Part shown: piece by piece, positions 1 through 24,978 of the stretch
Numbering within the stretch: the first letter of the stretch is position 1
How the letters are laid out: every line of letters begins with the position of its first letter
Assembly: GCA_013365325.1 (NCBI GenBank)
Contig: JABVXV010000065.1
Location: 186,001 to 250,000 of the forward strand
Origin: Dipetalonema caudispina
Taxonomy: Eukaryota > Nematoda > Chromadorea > Rhabditida > Onchocercidae
DNA length: 64,000 nt
Reading direction: 5' to 3'
Position numbers and translations under genes: made by a program
Notes under the pieces: model-generated
The model's input: only the letters and a program-made list of their open reading frames with translations
Databases searched by the model: none
What the model was told of the DNA's origin: nothing

Positions 1-1300
1 AGTGAAGGTCTTCAAATTTAACGTTGCATTTTTCGGAGCTAAAATAGTTTTTAAGAGGATTGAGATATAATGGGGACAAAAAGGATTTTTTTCTTTACTT
101 TTGAGGATGTCTAACAATTAACTCAACGGTAATAAGGGGATTAATATCCTCGTGCAACTAATAAAGTAAGGCCTTTTTTGGTTGTTGAAGGAGGTATTTG
201 AAAATTTTTTTTATTTCGTTTTAATGTAAACTCTTCCAGTTCTTGGTGGTGGCATTGCCACAGTTTGTTTAGCTGTCCTCTTTGTCGCTAATGTTATTGA
301 TTTCAGAAAGTTTTATTAAGTTTGATATGTAGCGAGGCACATATTATTATTGTGATTCTTTGTCTTTTCCTTTCTTAAATTTCTATTTAACTATTTCCAA
401 ATTTAAATCGTTTTTCTGGTGTCTTTAAAAGCAGTGATTATTTTTGCAGTTTGCATTGTCCAGGCAGGATTGTGTTTGATATGCCATCATTATTGTTTGA
501 TTCCACATAGCGCTGGTCAATGAGTCGTTTTACACGAAAGTTGTTTCTATACGTTTTTCTAATTCGTAATTTTAATGGAAATAATTTTACTAATTTTATG
601 GATTTTAGCGGAAGTGTTGTCGTTGGTATTGTATTGGTCGTCGTCAACCTTATGTTTACTTCACATTGCGTTACTTTCATGTTTACATCTACGTTAACGC
701 TATATTATTGTGTTTTTAATACGCTATGAAAGAAAGGAAAAAATGTTGATCCATCGGTACAGATGAATTGTTTACCTGTTGTACTGTAACCTTTTTCTTA
801 AGGTTCATTTCTTCGATATGGCTGCTCTATTGTTTTATAATCTTCATTTTTCAGTCTTTAACATCATTTCAAGGGATATACACTGTGGAATTTGTTTATA
901 GTAGGATGGAATTGCATAAGTTCTGGGTTTATGCTAAGTTCGTTGTTTTGACGAATAGCAGCCGATCTCTTAATTTGGTCTACGGTTATGGTGAGCAGTT
1001 AGAATACGACAGAGTCCGGAAGATGAAATTACTGATAATTGATGTTTTTCGAACAAAGGCATCTCTTTCAAACAAAAGGGTTGTGAAACTAACAAGGAAT
1101 GATAATTGTGCGAAACGACTATTTTCAGGGTATTTGCGTTACACTTTCTTAAAAATTGGACGCTCAACAGTTGACTAATATCATCATTGAACTGTCTGAG
1201 CATAATATATATCTGTACGTCCGTTAACGTTTTTTCTTCAAGGATTTCCGATTCCTGTTTTTTGTCTCTTTCTTTCATTGTATTTCGAGATAAAAATGTA
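1..1300. other. Unassigned region with short ORFs
   Basis: This stretch is less dominated by homopolymers than the sequence after it and has several short open frames on both strands (for example 520-729 and 768-1178 on plus, 438-680 and 970-1278 on minus). None resembles a family I can name, and none is linked to others by convincing splice sites. It could be a decayed gene or element, or terminal exons of a gene outside the window, but nothing in the sequence decides this. Confidence 0.3.
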
Positions 1301-1415
1301 TTTATCGCCTTTGAGTGTTTCTTTTTTTTTTTTTCGGATTTACCGGTTTAATTTTCGGTTTTATCTAAATTTTTTTTTTTTTTCGCTTTGGAAGAAAATG
1401 AATGAATCGATTTAC

Positions 1416-1446
<31 letters not shown>

Positions 1447-2900
1447 AGAAAAAACAAATAGTTATTTCTTTCTTTCTTGATGAGGATAGTTTCATTACCA
1501 TCAAGATTATTGTATATAATAGTAAAAGCTAAACTAATAAATTATTTGGATAGGTTAACATTAGCCAAGGAAACAAGCTAATAGATGAATTAATGTGAAA
1601 TTTTATGTAAACTTACAAATCTGCCGAATAATTATGTTAACATTTGGAGATAATAAGATACGAATTAAGCAATAAAATTATGATTTTTTTTTTTTTGTGT
1701 AATCTAATTGTGAAGTTTCATTTGTTACAATCGACATTTTGCATATTTTAGGTTTTCTTTGTGAGTTCCTTTTCCCTCTTGGTTTTTGGATTTACAATCT
1801 ACCGGCAATTTAACCTTGATTGAATTGAGATAAATTTGCTAAATAGTTTGTGAAGTAAACATTTTTCTTTTTTACTTGAAAGAGATGGGAGAATTTGATC
1901 ACTGTTTATGTGATGAATGTAGTTGCAATAAGTTATGCCTAATATTCCGGATAGTTTTGACGATTTGATGCTTATCTTTCAGGTTCCGAATAGTTTTGAT
2001 GATTTGATGTTTAGTGCTTATCTTTTCGACGCTTCTTTACGGTAATCTATATTGCTACTCAGGTTGATACCACATAGATAATTTAAATAATTTGGTCTTT
2101 AAACATATTAAAAAGTGGTAAAAGTTTTTTTTTTTTTTTTTTTTTTTTTTTGATATTTTACACAAAATTCTTGACAAATAGTTTATCATACATTATTCTT
2201 CCATGAGATTTGATTGTATTATGTAGAGAATATTTGAAATTAACATAAACCTTTACAGTTTCCCAATCCTTTCAATTGCAAAATATCTAAAAATTCATCA
2301 TTGATTGCAGTGAGAATTTTTATTTTTGCATGGTTTTTATTTCTTGCGAAGACTAAAATAGATTTTCATTTTATTTTAGATTTTATATTTTTTGTTTGTG
2401 CAGTTGTCTCAATTGTTGGTGATATTTTTTTTTTTTGGTAAAAGTCGATAAAGAAATCATTTGTTCCATTTCAACATGAGAGAAAAAAAAAAAAACAAAT
2501 TTTTTACATATGTTTTTAATTTATTGTTTTTTATGTCTTTATTATTGTTTAATTTTAAATTTACCATTAAACTTGGCTAATTATATTTTATTTCTTTTTT
2601 TTTTTTTTACTTAAAATTTTGGAACGTCCTGCAATGACAAATCATTCTTCTTGTCTAAGGTTATCAAGAAATTATCTTTATTGAATATTTTTACATATAA
2701 TTCTAATGTTAGTTGTTGTATATACGAATTATTACATCCGTTTTTTCTCTTTTTTTTTTCTCTCTCTCTCCTCTAAAAGATCCGTTTTTCAACCGTTTTT
2801 TTTTTTTTTTGTTGGAGAATATTTTCATCAATTTAGTATAGTGTGTACTGCAATAATAGCTTAGTGCTCATTGCACTTTTTTTTTTTTTTAAAATTTTTA

Positions 2901-2935
<35 letters not shown>

Positions 2936-3869
2936 CACATATACTTTTTAATTTGAGAATAGACAGATAGGTATTCAAGGTAATCTTATCATATGAAATT
3001 TCGAGATAGGTATTTCATTTGATAATTGCTATATTTTTTAGTATTATTTTTTTTTTTAGATGATTCATTCGCTTTATCCATGTTTCTTTCTAGTTATGTT
3101 AGGAATGGATAGGTAAGAAACAAGAGAAGATTTTGCAAATTTATTAAGAATTATTAGGGTCAAAGGGTATATAGTTACGCCGCATGATTTACTTTAACAT
3201 AGTGAATTTATTGCAGATACAGAAAGAAAAATGATATATTGAAATAATAAAGATATCGAAATATTACTGTTGTAAAATAAAATCTTCAGTATCATTATAT
3301 GTTGCTCTTATTATTATTATTTATTATCATTTACTAATAGTGCTGCAACTCCAGTTAATTGTTAGTTAGTAATTAACGAAATGATATATGATGTAAACAT
3401 TCATGAATTTTAAACAATTTAAGATGACCTTGTGACATAGCCTCAATTAATGAGCGAGTGGATTAAACATGAAATCAAGTAAGAATTATGTATTGGAAAG
3501 TTTTTAGAGAAGATGTGAACAGTGTTGCAAATGATCGAAAGTCCCGACATATTGACCTACCGGATATAAGTTTTTTGTTTCTATGATAGAGTGAATCACC
3601 AAGGACTTTATTAAGCAAACTTGTTTTATATTTAAGTTATCATTTTGAGTTGGAACTTATCTTTTTCCTTATTAATTTCCGAAATAGTTGTTTGTTACTG
3701 AGGTTATATTGATCACCGCGTGGATAGTTGGTGTTAGAAGTGATTTGCTACTATTATGTTGGTATATTAGTACTCAAAAGTATTTCTTTGATATTTTTCT
3801 TTTGAAATTTTGCTTTTGAAAGTAGTTTTAAATTAATCTTGGCCTAACGAAATAACCTAAAGATTTCAG
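1301..3869. other. T-run-rich non-coding DNA
   Basis: No coding exon is recognised here. On the plus strand there are many long T runs (near 1320-1380, 2125-2150, 2875-2935), which look like the plus-strand introns of the ATPase gene further right. An A run lies at 1419-1443. Apart from the short tandem duplication listed separately, I see no structured element. Confidence 0.5.
1943..2026. repeat. Imperfect tandem duplication, about 40 bp x 2
   Basis: Two adjacent copies share the core ATAGTTTTGA-GATTTGATG followed by CTTATCTTT. They lie at about 1943-1982 and 1983-2026. The second copy carries a few extra bases between GATTTGATG and CTTATC. The context is non-coding. Confidence 0.75.
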
Positions 3870-6320
3870 GACGGCGATGCAACAAGCACAGTGTTGGATA
3901 TTAACAAGAACAGGCATTCATAGATGAGATGGATCCATCAGTTAGAGGATTTCAAGAAGTGGTATGTGTTATCTAGAAAGAAAAATATTGCCAAGTAGAC
4001 GATGAGGTGATCAAAATGGATTCATTCCATAAGAAGTATGTAGTTGTAATTGAGGATGTGAAAAGGTAGGCAGGGTGAAGTTTACACTAAAGAAGGACGT
4101 AAAGATGCCAAAATGGAATGAATGATATGAAGGTCAAATGAATCAAAATCTGAGGATATTTATTATTGAATCAGGAGATCGATCATTAATAAGCGGTAGA
4201 TCGATGATAACAGAAAGAAATGAAACGAAAGAGGTGAAGGATTCGCTAAATATATGTAAGAATTTGCAAATAGCAGAAATAGACGAAGATACGAAAATGT
4301 TCGGAGAATCAGTGAATATGAATATGAAGGGAAAAGTTTGAAATTAAAGGAGTACTGAAGCTGTAATTGATGATAGAAATATAAAAAGTTGTAAGAAGAA
4401 TGAAAAAGATGATGGAAGCGATCAAATATGGAAGGAATTAGATAAACTGATCAGATTTAAAAATATTTTGTGGAAAAAAAATTGGAATACATTAAAATGG
4501 ATGCGAATCAAACGGATTGCTAACGATAAAAGATAGGAAGGAAAACAACCAATATGTAATAGTTACGATCGAAATGAAAGAATATTGCTTCGAAAATTGT
4601 TCGATCAAATATATGAAAAAGAAAATATATATATATATATGTATGAAATGAAAAGATAATTTATACTTCTAATGTCAATGTGACTCATTGGAAACACTTG
4701 GAATATGGAAAATTCGAAAAAAGCTGATGTTGAAATATCAAATGGAAATAATAAACAAACAAAACAGGAAGGAAAAGAAAAGAAGCATTTGTTGTTATGG
4801 TAATGATGAAAGAAAACGTAACGATTGTGGAAAAAAGAAAAAAAAAAAAACTGGAATGATATTTGGCATATATGATCAATAATTTGTAATATATGATCAA
4901 TCAAAATTATATTTTGCTTATCGTCAACGATTTTTTGCAAAAGTTTAAATTGCTAAATGTAAAAGTGAATGGAGCATATTTTGATGTTAGAAGAATGATA
5001 CAAGGTGGAATTTTTGGCTTTATAAAAATTATCATTGGATTGAAATGATGACGAAGAAATTAGCAAAGAGCAAATATCTTGGAATCATTTAACGGAAATA
5101 GATTAGTTCATATCACATGATTGAATTTGGCTACAATCGATTGGTGATTTGTTGTATAAGTAAAGGAAGTTTCTACTTATGAAGAAAAGTAGACTTCTAC
5201 TTATAAGAAAAAGTAAAGAGAAGTACAACAACAATTATATGCCTATGATGATGGATATTTAACATAAGACAAGGATATTTGATTATCATGGAATTATTTC
5301 GAGTAGAAAGGAAAATTGCTGAAAATTTGTAAAAAGTGATCTGGATAAAGTGGGAATGAAAAATTGTAAGATATAAAAAAGCAGAGCTGTCTGTGAACGA
5401 ATGTGATGTTTATAGCAAAGTTGATACGGATATGATGTGATACAGTATGTAAATGTGGGATTTATTACTTCATTTATTGATGCATAGAAACACTTTGAAA
5501 TTTTATTTTGAATAATGGAACGAATTGACAAATTCAATTCAATTACTAAATAGTAGTGAACTTAGAGAAAAAAGGTAAAATCGTCGCAGCTATTCATTTT
5601 CATGGATAATTATATATGATATAGTACTGATATAATGTGAATCGATTGTGATACAATATCAGTTTATTTATTAGTGTTTATTAATAATAGAATAAGAGAA
5701 TTAATAATAGAAGTGAATAATAGAAATTTTTCGACAAAAATTCAATTATCTAGGGAAAATATCATTGAAAAATTAGAAGATGGATAATGTATTATATGTT
5801 AGATTAAATGAAATGATGATGATAGTTTATGATATTTTATAATGATATTGATGAGTTATATTAGCTTGAAAAATGTAATGGAATAGATTCATTCATTACC
5901 AGTGGATTTAGAGGAGAAAGATGCGTGAAAATGAGTGGTGAATAGAAATGGACTTAAAAAAGAAGAGGAATGATCGATGAATGATTGTATTGATGGAAAA
6001 AATGTTATCCAAGTTTATCAGATGGTTTGAATTGAAATAATAGGAATGAAAATTGAATAGAAGAAATAGAGGATGATTAATTGAATCAATTTTTGAGAAA
6101 GAGGAATCTTTCGATAGGCAAGAACGAATTGATTATAACTAAGATATGACTAAGATCTTATCAATTGCTATAATAGTTTATAGATGGATTTTATCAAGGA
6201 GATCATTGGAAATGATTGTAAAGAATCGATACAATTGCATTATGACTATGAGATACTACGATTTTAACTCTAAATATCGAGTAAAAAGAAATGATAAAGA
6301 GAATACTTAATATTAGCTTA
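3870..6320 (+). other. Purine-rich plus-strand block, possible non-coding exon
   Basis: Within this block the plus strand is clearly enriched in A and G and lacks the long T runs that fill both flanks. The change comes right after an acceptor-like AAGATTTCAG at about 3860-3869. All three plus frames are broken often by TAA, TAG and TGA, so it is not a long coding exon. The longest plus-strand ORF, 4138-4341, resembles nothing known to me. In this window, exons contrast with T-rich introns in this same way, so a long non-coding exon or 5' UTR exon is possible. That is an inference from composition only. Confidence 0.35.
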
Positions 6321-9300
6321 AATTTTGTTTGATTTGAAATTAGAAAATATTGTTACTTGCTCGAAATTTTTATTGTAATGAAATAAGAATGTCTTTTTAT
6401 GGTGAAAAATGTGTGATTTTCGGATTTTATTTTATTTACTATACTTTTTTTTTTTTCACACTATTCATTGCTTTCCTTATATTTGATTTATGCTACTATT
6501 AGTTCCACTTTTTTCTCTCTTTGCCTTACTTAGCATTGGAATAGAAGGGATTTTCCAGTATTCTGGAATGTCAATGCTTGATATTGAGAGTGCTGAAGAG
6601 AGTATGAATTAACTTTCTCAACTGGATTTAATAATCACTCCAATTAACTTTACAATCTGGAATATGCAAACATTTTTGGTGTGTTGCTTTGGAAAAAGAT
6701 TGTCAATTCTATAAATTTTAAGTAATCCACTTTTATAGTATATCATATATTGGTTGGTTAAGTTCAACTTTAAACCATTTCTAACTTGAATGTTCATTGG
6801 TAATTCGAAAATGATTCTTGGAAAGAAATAAACCCAAAACTGACAAATTTGTTGTCGTATCTTTATAACATTGAAATCGTCGTAGTGTGACGTTGACTGA
6901 CACCTAAAATTATTTATCGTTTTTTTTTTTTTTTTTTTTTAGCATATTTTCAGGTATAATAGTCATATTTGATTGTTTGGAAAAATGCTGTAACATCGCA
7001 TGTGATATAATTCCACCTATGACTACAATCTGAAAAATATTCCTGCAAAAATCATCATATTTGATTTGCCGAATACGCAAATACTTATATTTTTAAGAAA
7101 TTTGGGTAGAAGAGAAGTCGGGTATGTTTATTTGTATGTTAATTTATTTTCATTCATTTATTTGTTTCTTTAATCACAATCAGAGATGCAACATTAATCG
7201 TAACTAATACGATTGCATTATTAAAAATTATCTTTTTTTTTTTTAGGAAAAAAAACCATCTGAATCTAAAAAAGATATAGTATGATTTTATAGAAGAATA
7301 AAAATTTATTCTAGAAAGTCTTGAGCTTGTTAACTTTTAAACTTCATATAATGCAATATTCGTTCTAAAATATTAAGCTATATACCAAAAATTAATTTAT
7401 ATTTTTGCAAAAAATAAATAAATAAATAAATGAATAGAGGAGGTTGAGGGAAGAAAATGTTAAAATTTTTCCCATCTCATTCTTGCATTGTTTCATATCT
7501 AATTCAGTACAAATATATGACTACCATTAATTGAGAATTACTTTTTGTCCTTTCAAGCAGAACAATTTCTTTTAGTGATATTTTGAATTCTATTGATAAG
7601 AAGAGCTTTTCAGATGATGAATCAATGGTTACCAATTATAGTAGATGGTATAATAAAAAGAATATAAAAATGAGGTATATATTCACCATCTCTGCTTCTT
7701 TTTTTTTTTCCTCAATCTTTAAAGAATTTTTAATCCATTCGTTATTTTCATGGATGAAAGCATAGGATATATATATATGATAGGAAATGCGAATTAGGCT
7801 GTTTCATTTCTAAATATGTAACTGTTTATGAGGAAATGATGATGAATTGATAGAAGAGTAGAATAATTTCAAGAAGCGCTAGAAATGGGGATAAAAGAGG
7901 GATAGTATAATAGAAATGGTGATGGAAGTAAGTGTGGAATGTTTTATTTTTGACTTTTTTTAAGGTAAATTTCAGAAGTAAAAAAAGGATAAAATAATTC
8001 ATCCACAATCATGATAAATTCATCTTTTATTGAGATTATGAATTGTATTTGCAAAATCTTTTTTGAGATTCATTTCATCTCTTAACAATCTTCTTGTTCA
8101 AAAATTCATTTAAATTTTTACTAGAATTAATCAGGATTGATTATTTTTATTGTTGCATTAAATTTCAAGGATAATTTTTATTTCAAAAAGTTGATTGTAA
8201 GGTGACGAAAAAAGAAGTGAGAAGGATAGAAAAGGCTATCGCCAATTTTTTTTTTTTTTTGAATATTTTTTACCATTTATAAAGCTTGATGGATAGTAGA
8301 TATGTCCTTTTGTTGAGATAATTATAGAATGTTTTAGGTGAATGCTTTTAGCTAAATGGTTTATGTGAATACTTGCTATATGGTTATGGATAGGAGAAAA
8401 TTAGATCTGAAATCTTTGTTTGATATTCTTCAGATATATTCCAACATTTTCTGTTGACAATAAATATTGCATTTTTCATTCATTATTCGCTTTAGTTGCT
8501 AAACTGGTTGTATTTACGTATTGTTTGCATATTTAGTTGGGTGAATAAGTTCTTGCCGTATAAGTATAATTAACTGATCTGATCCATTAACTATGAAATT
8601 TAAGCGATTAGTTTTGATTTTCTGTTTTTGTTAGTATAATAAGTTAGCTTGCTAATTTTTACTACTCTTTAATGATCTTTCATTTTAAAATAGAAATGAA
8701 GTTAGCAAAAATTATGACAAGCCAAATTTCTGTCTGGTATGACTTAGTCTAACTTTTTAATAAAGTTTTTTTTTTTTTTTGTTTTCATCTTTCGAAGTTA
8801 TTTTTGAGTATTTATTCGGACTTCACATGATTTTCTGTTGTTTTTTCATGGTACTATCCTGAAAATCCGAGTTACCAGTGGAAAATAGGTACAAAACGAT
8901 GGTAAATTACTTATGTGAGGAAAATGTAACTTATTTTTGCTTCGTTTCATTTCTAGTTCACTCCAATATTTGTCCACCTGTAGTATTTTTTGTATTCAAG
9001 GAAAAAAATTTCATATTTTTTTGTAAACTTCGATTTGAAAACAGCTGATTTACTGAGTTTGTTACTTTCATGTGAATGACTTAATTAATTAACTAAAAAG
9101 ATTTCTGGATTGCTAAGCCGAACACTTCTATCTGTATGTAAAATAAGAAATAGAATGGTTAGATAATGTTTGCTTGTACGATTTAAACTTGTAGCAGAAG
9201 TAGCATGAAATAGAAGAGGGAAGAATAAAAAATTAAACTGTGTAAGACAGTTATTGTTTTGAATTATTTGCATCATTTCAGTTAAAATTTAAAATTTGCA

Positions 9301-12300
9301 TTTATTTACTGCAGATATATATGTTATTGCTTTCTTAAATATTTGACATTTGAAAATTATAAAACATTTCAGGCAAATATAACAAAATATTATCATTGCT
9401 TTTTCTATTCATATCTATTTACTAACTTATGTTTAATCGTTCAAATACATAATTTCATATGGAAGAAATTAAACAAACCGTAAGGAAAGGACATTTTGTT
9501 CTTATAAGAAATGGACAAAAGTAGAGAAGGTGAAGAGAAAGATAGGAAATTATTATATTGTGATAGGATCGGGAGTTTCTTTTTCTTTTTTTTTTTTTTT
9601 TAAATCAAACTTTGCAAAGTTCATAAACATCACTTGTTGCCTTCTATATATGACGTTACAATTATTTGTTATGTCATTCTATGAATTATTACTAATTGTA
9701 TTCAGTTTCGTTTACATATATGAAATTTTGATAATTTAATAATTGCTGTCTCTAATTTTTTTAAATTTCTACCTATTTTTTACAACTGTTTTGTTTTTTT
9801 TTTTTTTTTACTCGTTGTATTTAGATATTTGTCTATATTTTTTCATTTTTCTAAACGTCTAATTTTTTTTCTTTTTTTACTATAACTTAGATGATTTTTT
9901 TTTTTTTCTTCAAGTTTTTTTAGAAAATATTTTTTTTTTATAATGAAAAGTAAAAATACGAGAAATTCACTGTCTTCGTTAATTGCGATTGTGATTGTGA
10001 TTTTCTTGAAATTTCACTTTAGTTGCATTTCTTATCAAGCTTATATGTATGTATGTGTTTATATGCTAATTAATAACTTTTAATTGTAGTACTAATAAAA
10101 TAATTCTGATAAGATAATAAATGGCAAATTATAAAGATAGTATTTTGGATAGAAAATGGTGTAAAGGTAAGGAATGTGTGATATAGTTATTGTAAAATTT
10201 TCATTTTAGGTTTATTCAAAAATTTTCTCATAAAAAATCATGTTAAATTTTTTTTTGTTTACTTATTGCTATGAATACAAAATGATGCTAAACCTGCGAC
10301 AAATGAAATGAGAATGCGAGGACATAAATGATAATGATGTAAAATATGAAAAGCATTGATAATTATTATCATCTTTTTTTCGTATCGATATTTTAGATAT
10401 ATTTATGTTGTTTACTTTAATTTACTTTTAATTGATTTCTCCTCTCTCATTTATTTATTTTTGTTTATTTTCTCACTACAAATTATTCACTTTATCATTT
10501 AACTTATCGTAAACAATTCGTTTCATTTAGCTTAGAGAAATACTAATGAAAAATGATTTGTAGATTTTTTGAAATTATTAAGTTAGCAAACTTTGTCTTA
10601 TTTAATTCTTTTTTTAATCATTTTAATTCCTTTTTTTTTAATACTATTGATATTGATTGCTATTTATATTTTCTCTTTTCTCTATCAATTATTTAAATGT
10701 ATTATTTTCAATCCTTATAGGTATTACTGTATTTTGTGGAATTTAAGAATTGTAGTGTAGAAGCTAAATGGATGCTAAATGTTACTGAAATTAGTCAATG
10801 TGAATAGAAAAAATTTCATGATGCAATTAATTTTTCTTTAGTGTTAAGTTAATTTTTATTCCATCACCATTTAATCCTTTATTTTGTTTGATTTTATAAT
10901 TCACTTTATGGTTCAAATTAACTAATTCATTAACGAATCATTGAAGCATAAGGTTCCAATCATTTAACTTAAGTAGCTAAAAGTATTTGTTGAAGTAATT
11001 TTTGTAACATAAATTGCCATATTGAAGTAATTTTTTCATGATTGAAGTTACGAAATGAATTCTTTCATTTCATCTAAAACAAACTATCGTTTTATTTATT
11101 TTGGATATGAATTGTCCTAAATTTGTTTACATTTTCCACAGAAATTTATATCCATGTGCTTATATTCATCAAGCATTAAATGCTTTAAGCTAAATGATTG
11201 GTTTACGAATGATTAGAATTAATGTGTTTTCAAAAGTATAAATTGTATTTTTTTTTTTCCCCCACTAAAAAGCTTTTTACGAATTTTTTCTCACTTTAAA
11301 CAGTTTGACACTTTTTTTCAAATTTTTAGATTTTGATAGATTTTTTTTTTTTTTTGCTATACAAGAAAGTATTCATGTCTTTTTCAATTTTTATGATTTT
11401 TTCTTCCTCAATATTTTAATTTTTTTTTTTTTCTCAAGTGGATACTTGCAGATTTTATCATTGATTTCTTCCAAGAAAAGTAAAACTTTTTTTAAAACAT
11501 TTTTCTTATTGTATTTCTTTGCATCTCAAAATATTTTATATGCAGTGATGATTTAAGCTTTTATTATATCTCTCTGCATATTGCTACACTAAAATTTAAT
11601 CATTTTTGATAAAATGATTAAATTTTCAATTCCAATCAAACGTTTCGGATATTTATGAATTTTCCATAAATGCAATTTTTTCCTTTTATTATCATTTTTT
11701 TTTTTTTTTTTTATTAAAGAAATAAAAGAAGAATTGCTGGGTTTAATTTTTTATTGCTTTTATCACTATTTTGCATTCATTTCGTTGTGTTCATTCTGTT
11801 CATTACCCAGTAGATGATAAATTTTTATCACTTTTTCATTTCAAATTTCATCAAATTTATTCGTTTTGTTCATTTTTTTTTTCTCTTATTTAAATATATT
11901 TACTTCAATTTGATAATGAATGAGAAAGTTATAAGTTAATGGACACATTGGCGGCATATCTTAGGATATGAAAAAAGTTTTTTTTTTTTTTTTTTGTTTT
12001 ATTTTTGAATCGTTGAAATTTTTGCGTAATGAGTTAGAAGAAAGATAGAAACTATAATTAATTATAAGTTATTGCTGTTTAGTACTACTTCTTAGAATTC
12101 CTGGATATGCAATCAATAAATAAATAATTAGCAAACAATTATCAAATATTTGTTTTATGATTTATTAATTTTTTTTACTTGTTTAAATTTGTTTGTTCCT
12201 TTTGTTTGATAATTTTTTGCATTTTAAATTAATATCTTATTTTCTTTTCCATGTACTTTTTTCTTGTGTGTTTTTTCTTTCTTCCTATTCTATTAGTCTT

Positions 12301-14566
12301 CACATAAGCTAAAGCTAAAATTTCTTGGAAATTTTTGAATTTTTAATTTTTTATTAATATCTTTGTGACAGTCTTTTAAATCTTATAGGAGTTTTCATCT
12401 CTACTTAGATTTGATTTGTATAGCTTTTATGCAAGCTTTTTTTCAAATTTATATAAATCTTCAATTTTTTTTTACAAATATGGCAAATTAAATTTAATGT
12501 AAATTATATGCGAATTTACAATTTCGTTCTAATTTCCTATAATAGCTTTTGATTTTCATAAAAGTTTTTTATTTTCCTCTCAATTTTCACAATACTTATA
12601 TCTCTGGATTAGTTGTTTATTTCTTTTAATTTCACATAAATACTTAAAAATTCCATGCAAATTTTTAGTTTCTATTAAATTTTTTAATGATGACTAAATT
12701 TTCAATTAAGCTGAACTGCTTATCAAATGTTTGAATAGCTTACGATCAATATCACTACAAATAGACATTAGTTTCTATTTACAATTGATAAAAGAAGAAA
12801 AATAAATGGATTGAAATGAAAAGTTTATGCTTTTAGTTTATTTCTATTGAAAATGCCATTTTTCTTCTTACACATTTTCCAATGAATAGTGATAAAATAT
12901 AATTGTTAAGTGAGAAAAAAAAAAGAAAAAAAAAAGTATAACCAATCATTTTATTTAGTAAAATATTTTTCAGAAGCAACAGATACTAATTTCCTCTTTA
13001 ACTTCTCTATTCAATTTCAAACTAATAAGAATTGTTTAAATTTGACATTTTTATCAAATGTAAAATATTCCCTTAAAGGAATGTAAAGATGGAATAATTC
13101 TGAAATTTCAATTTTTAATTTTTTTTTTCTATTTTTGAAATAATATTTTTATTATTAATAGTAGTTTGAATGAAAATGTTTAAAAAAAAAAAATGCATGT
13201 ATCAGTTAGACATTATGATAAGTGATTTATAATTGAACTTATATCATAATGAAGTTAACAATTATCCTAGACGAATTTGTTATTTGAAATGATGATTAAT
13301 AAAATTGATTGTATAGAGAAATGAATTAATAAATATCAATGAAATTTTAATTTTAATTATTATTTACTGATATTTATTGCAATGTTTGTCGTAGGTTTAT
13401 GTTAAATATTAGACTTGTTTAGTATTTAAATTGATAGATAAGAATAAAAAATATTTATATATGAAATGAATGAAAATGTTAGCTGGTCTATAGCATCAAA
13501 ATTAGATCTATTAATGATGTAGTTCAATTAATTATAATCAAATCATTTTAAGTATCGTTTTAGGGTGACAAGGTGACAAGTTAAAGCAATGAATGAAAAA
13601 AAAATTATATAGAATCATGCAAAAATAATACCTAAAAATATCAATAATATAAAAATGCGTAAAAATCAATGAATAATTTAATTAGTTGTTTTTAAAACAT
13701 TTCGAAAAGATATCTGAAAATTTCCATTCAAATTATTGCTGTTTTTAGGTGCGTTTTTTTTTTTTTCTCCTCTTCCTTTTTTTTTTTTTTTTTTTAAGTT
13801 TTAGCCAAAAACTAAAACAAACGAATGCATTTATTATTGCTGAACTTTTTTAGAATGAATAATAGTAGTTGGAATTGGTTGCGTTGTTTAACTAATTTTA
13901 GTTTTATTGATTTCATTTAATTTTCCTTTCTTTTTTTTTTTTTTTCTCTCTTTTTGTTATTTCTTTTATAAACGATACAAAAAGTGTTAATGTATTGTAA
14001 ATGGTGTAAGTTGGAACAAAATTCTTTGAAATTTTAACCATTACGATGGATTTTTTTTTATGTAGAATAGCAATTTTTTATTCGTACTTCTTTTTCTTTA
14101 ACTTTAAAACAACTGTTATTTTGTATTATTATCATTTGTTTCATTTTCCACAGTAATATATTAGTTGCTTAAAATTACATAGGTGATAGCATATATATAT
14201 ATATATATATATATTGAAAAATAAGTAAATAAATTGATTATTAATTCAAGTATCATATAATTTTGCTTAAAATGATAGCTAGCATAATTATTATAAATTG
14301 TTGTTGAATGAAAAATGATAGAAATTTCATCTGAAAAAAAAAAAAAAAAATAATAATCGATCGTAATTTTATCTTAAAATTGTCTTTTTTTTTTTTTTTG
14401 AACCAATTTTTATGCCTATCAAATATTATACGATATCAGTTGGTTAGTATCATAATTTGCAGATGTTTGATGACAAGTTCAATTTTCTATTATTACTATC
14501 ATAATTATCACCAAATTATTTCCTTATTTATTTATTAAATGTAATAATTTGATTTACAAAAGCAAT
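6321..14566. other. Gene-free AT-rich DNA upstream of the ATPase
   Basis: No coding exon, RNA gene or mobile element is recognised. The plus strand has many T runs (6461-6470, 6920-6940, 8770-8780, 9585-9602, 11973-11995, 13750-13796, 13930-13946) and an AT dinucleotide repeat at about 14192-14213. The bias matches that of ATPase introns, so part of it could be an untranslated first intron of that gene. No 5' UTR exon could be identified. Confidence 0.45.
11591..11626. repeat. Perfect 16-bp inverted repeat
   Basis: The arm AAAATTTAATCATTTT at 11591-11606 is perfectly inverted at 11611-11626, with a 4-base loop TGAT. Both arms are very AT-rich, so chance occurrence is plausible. Confidence 0.7.
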
Positions 14567-14599
14567 TGAGGAGAAAAAAAAAAAAAAAAGAAAAAAAAA

Positions 14600-24978
<10,379 letters not shown>

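Noticed and set aside
438..1278. Decayed LTR (Pao/BEL) or other retroelement
   Set aside because: I compared the short frames on both strands with remembered motifs of reverse transcriptase, protease and integrase and found no convincing match and no terminal repeats.
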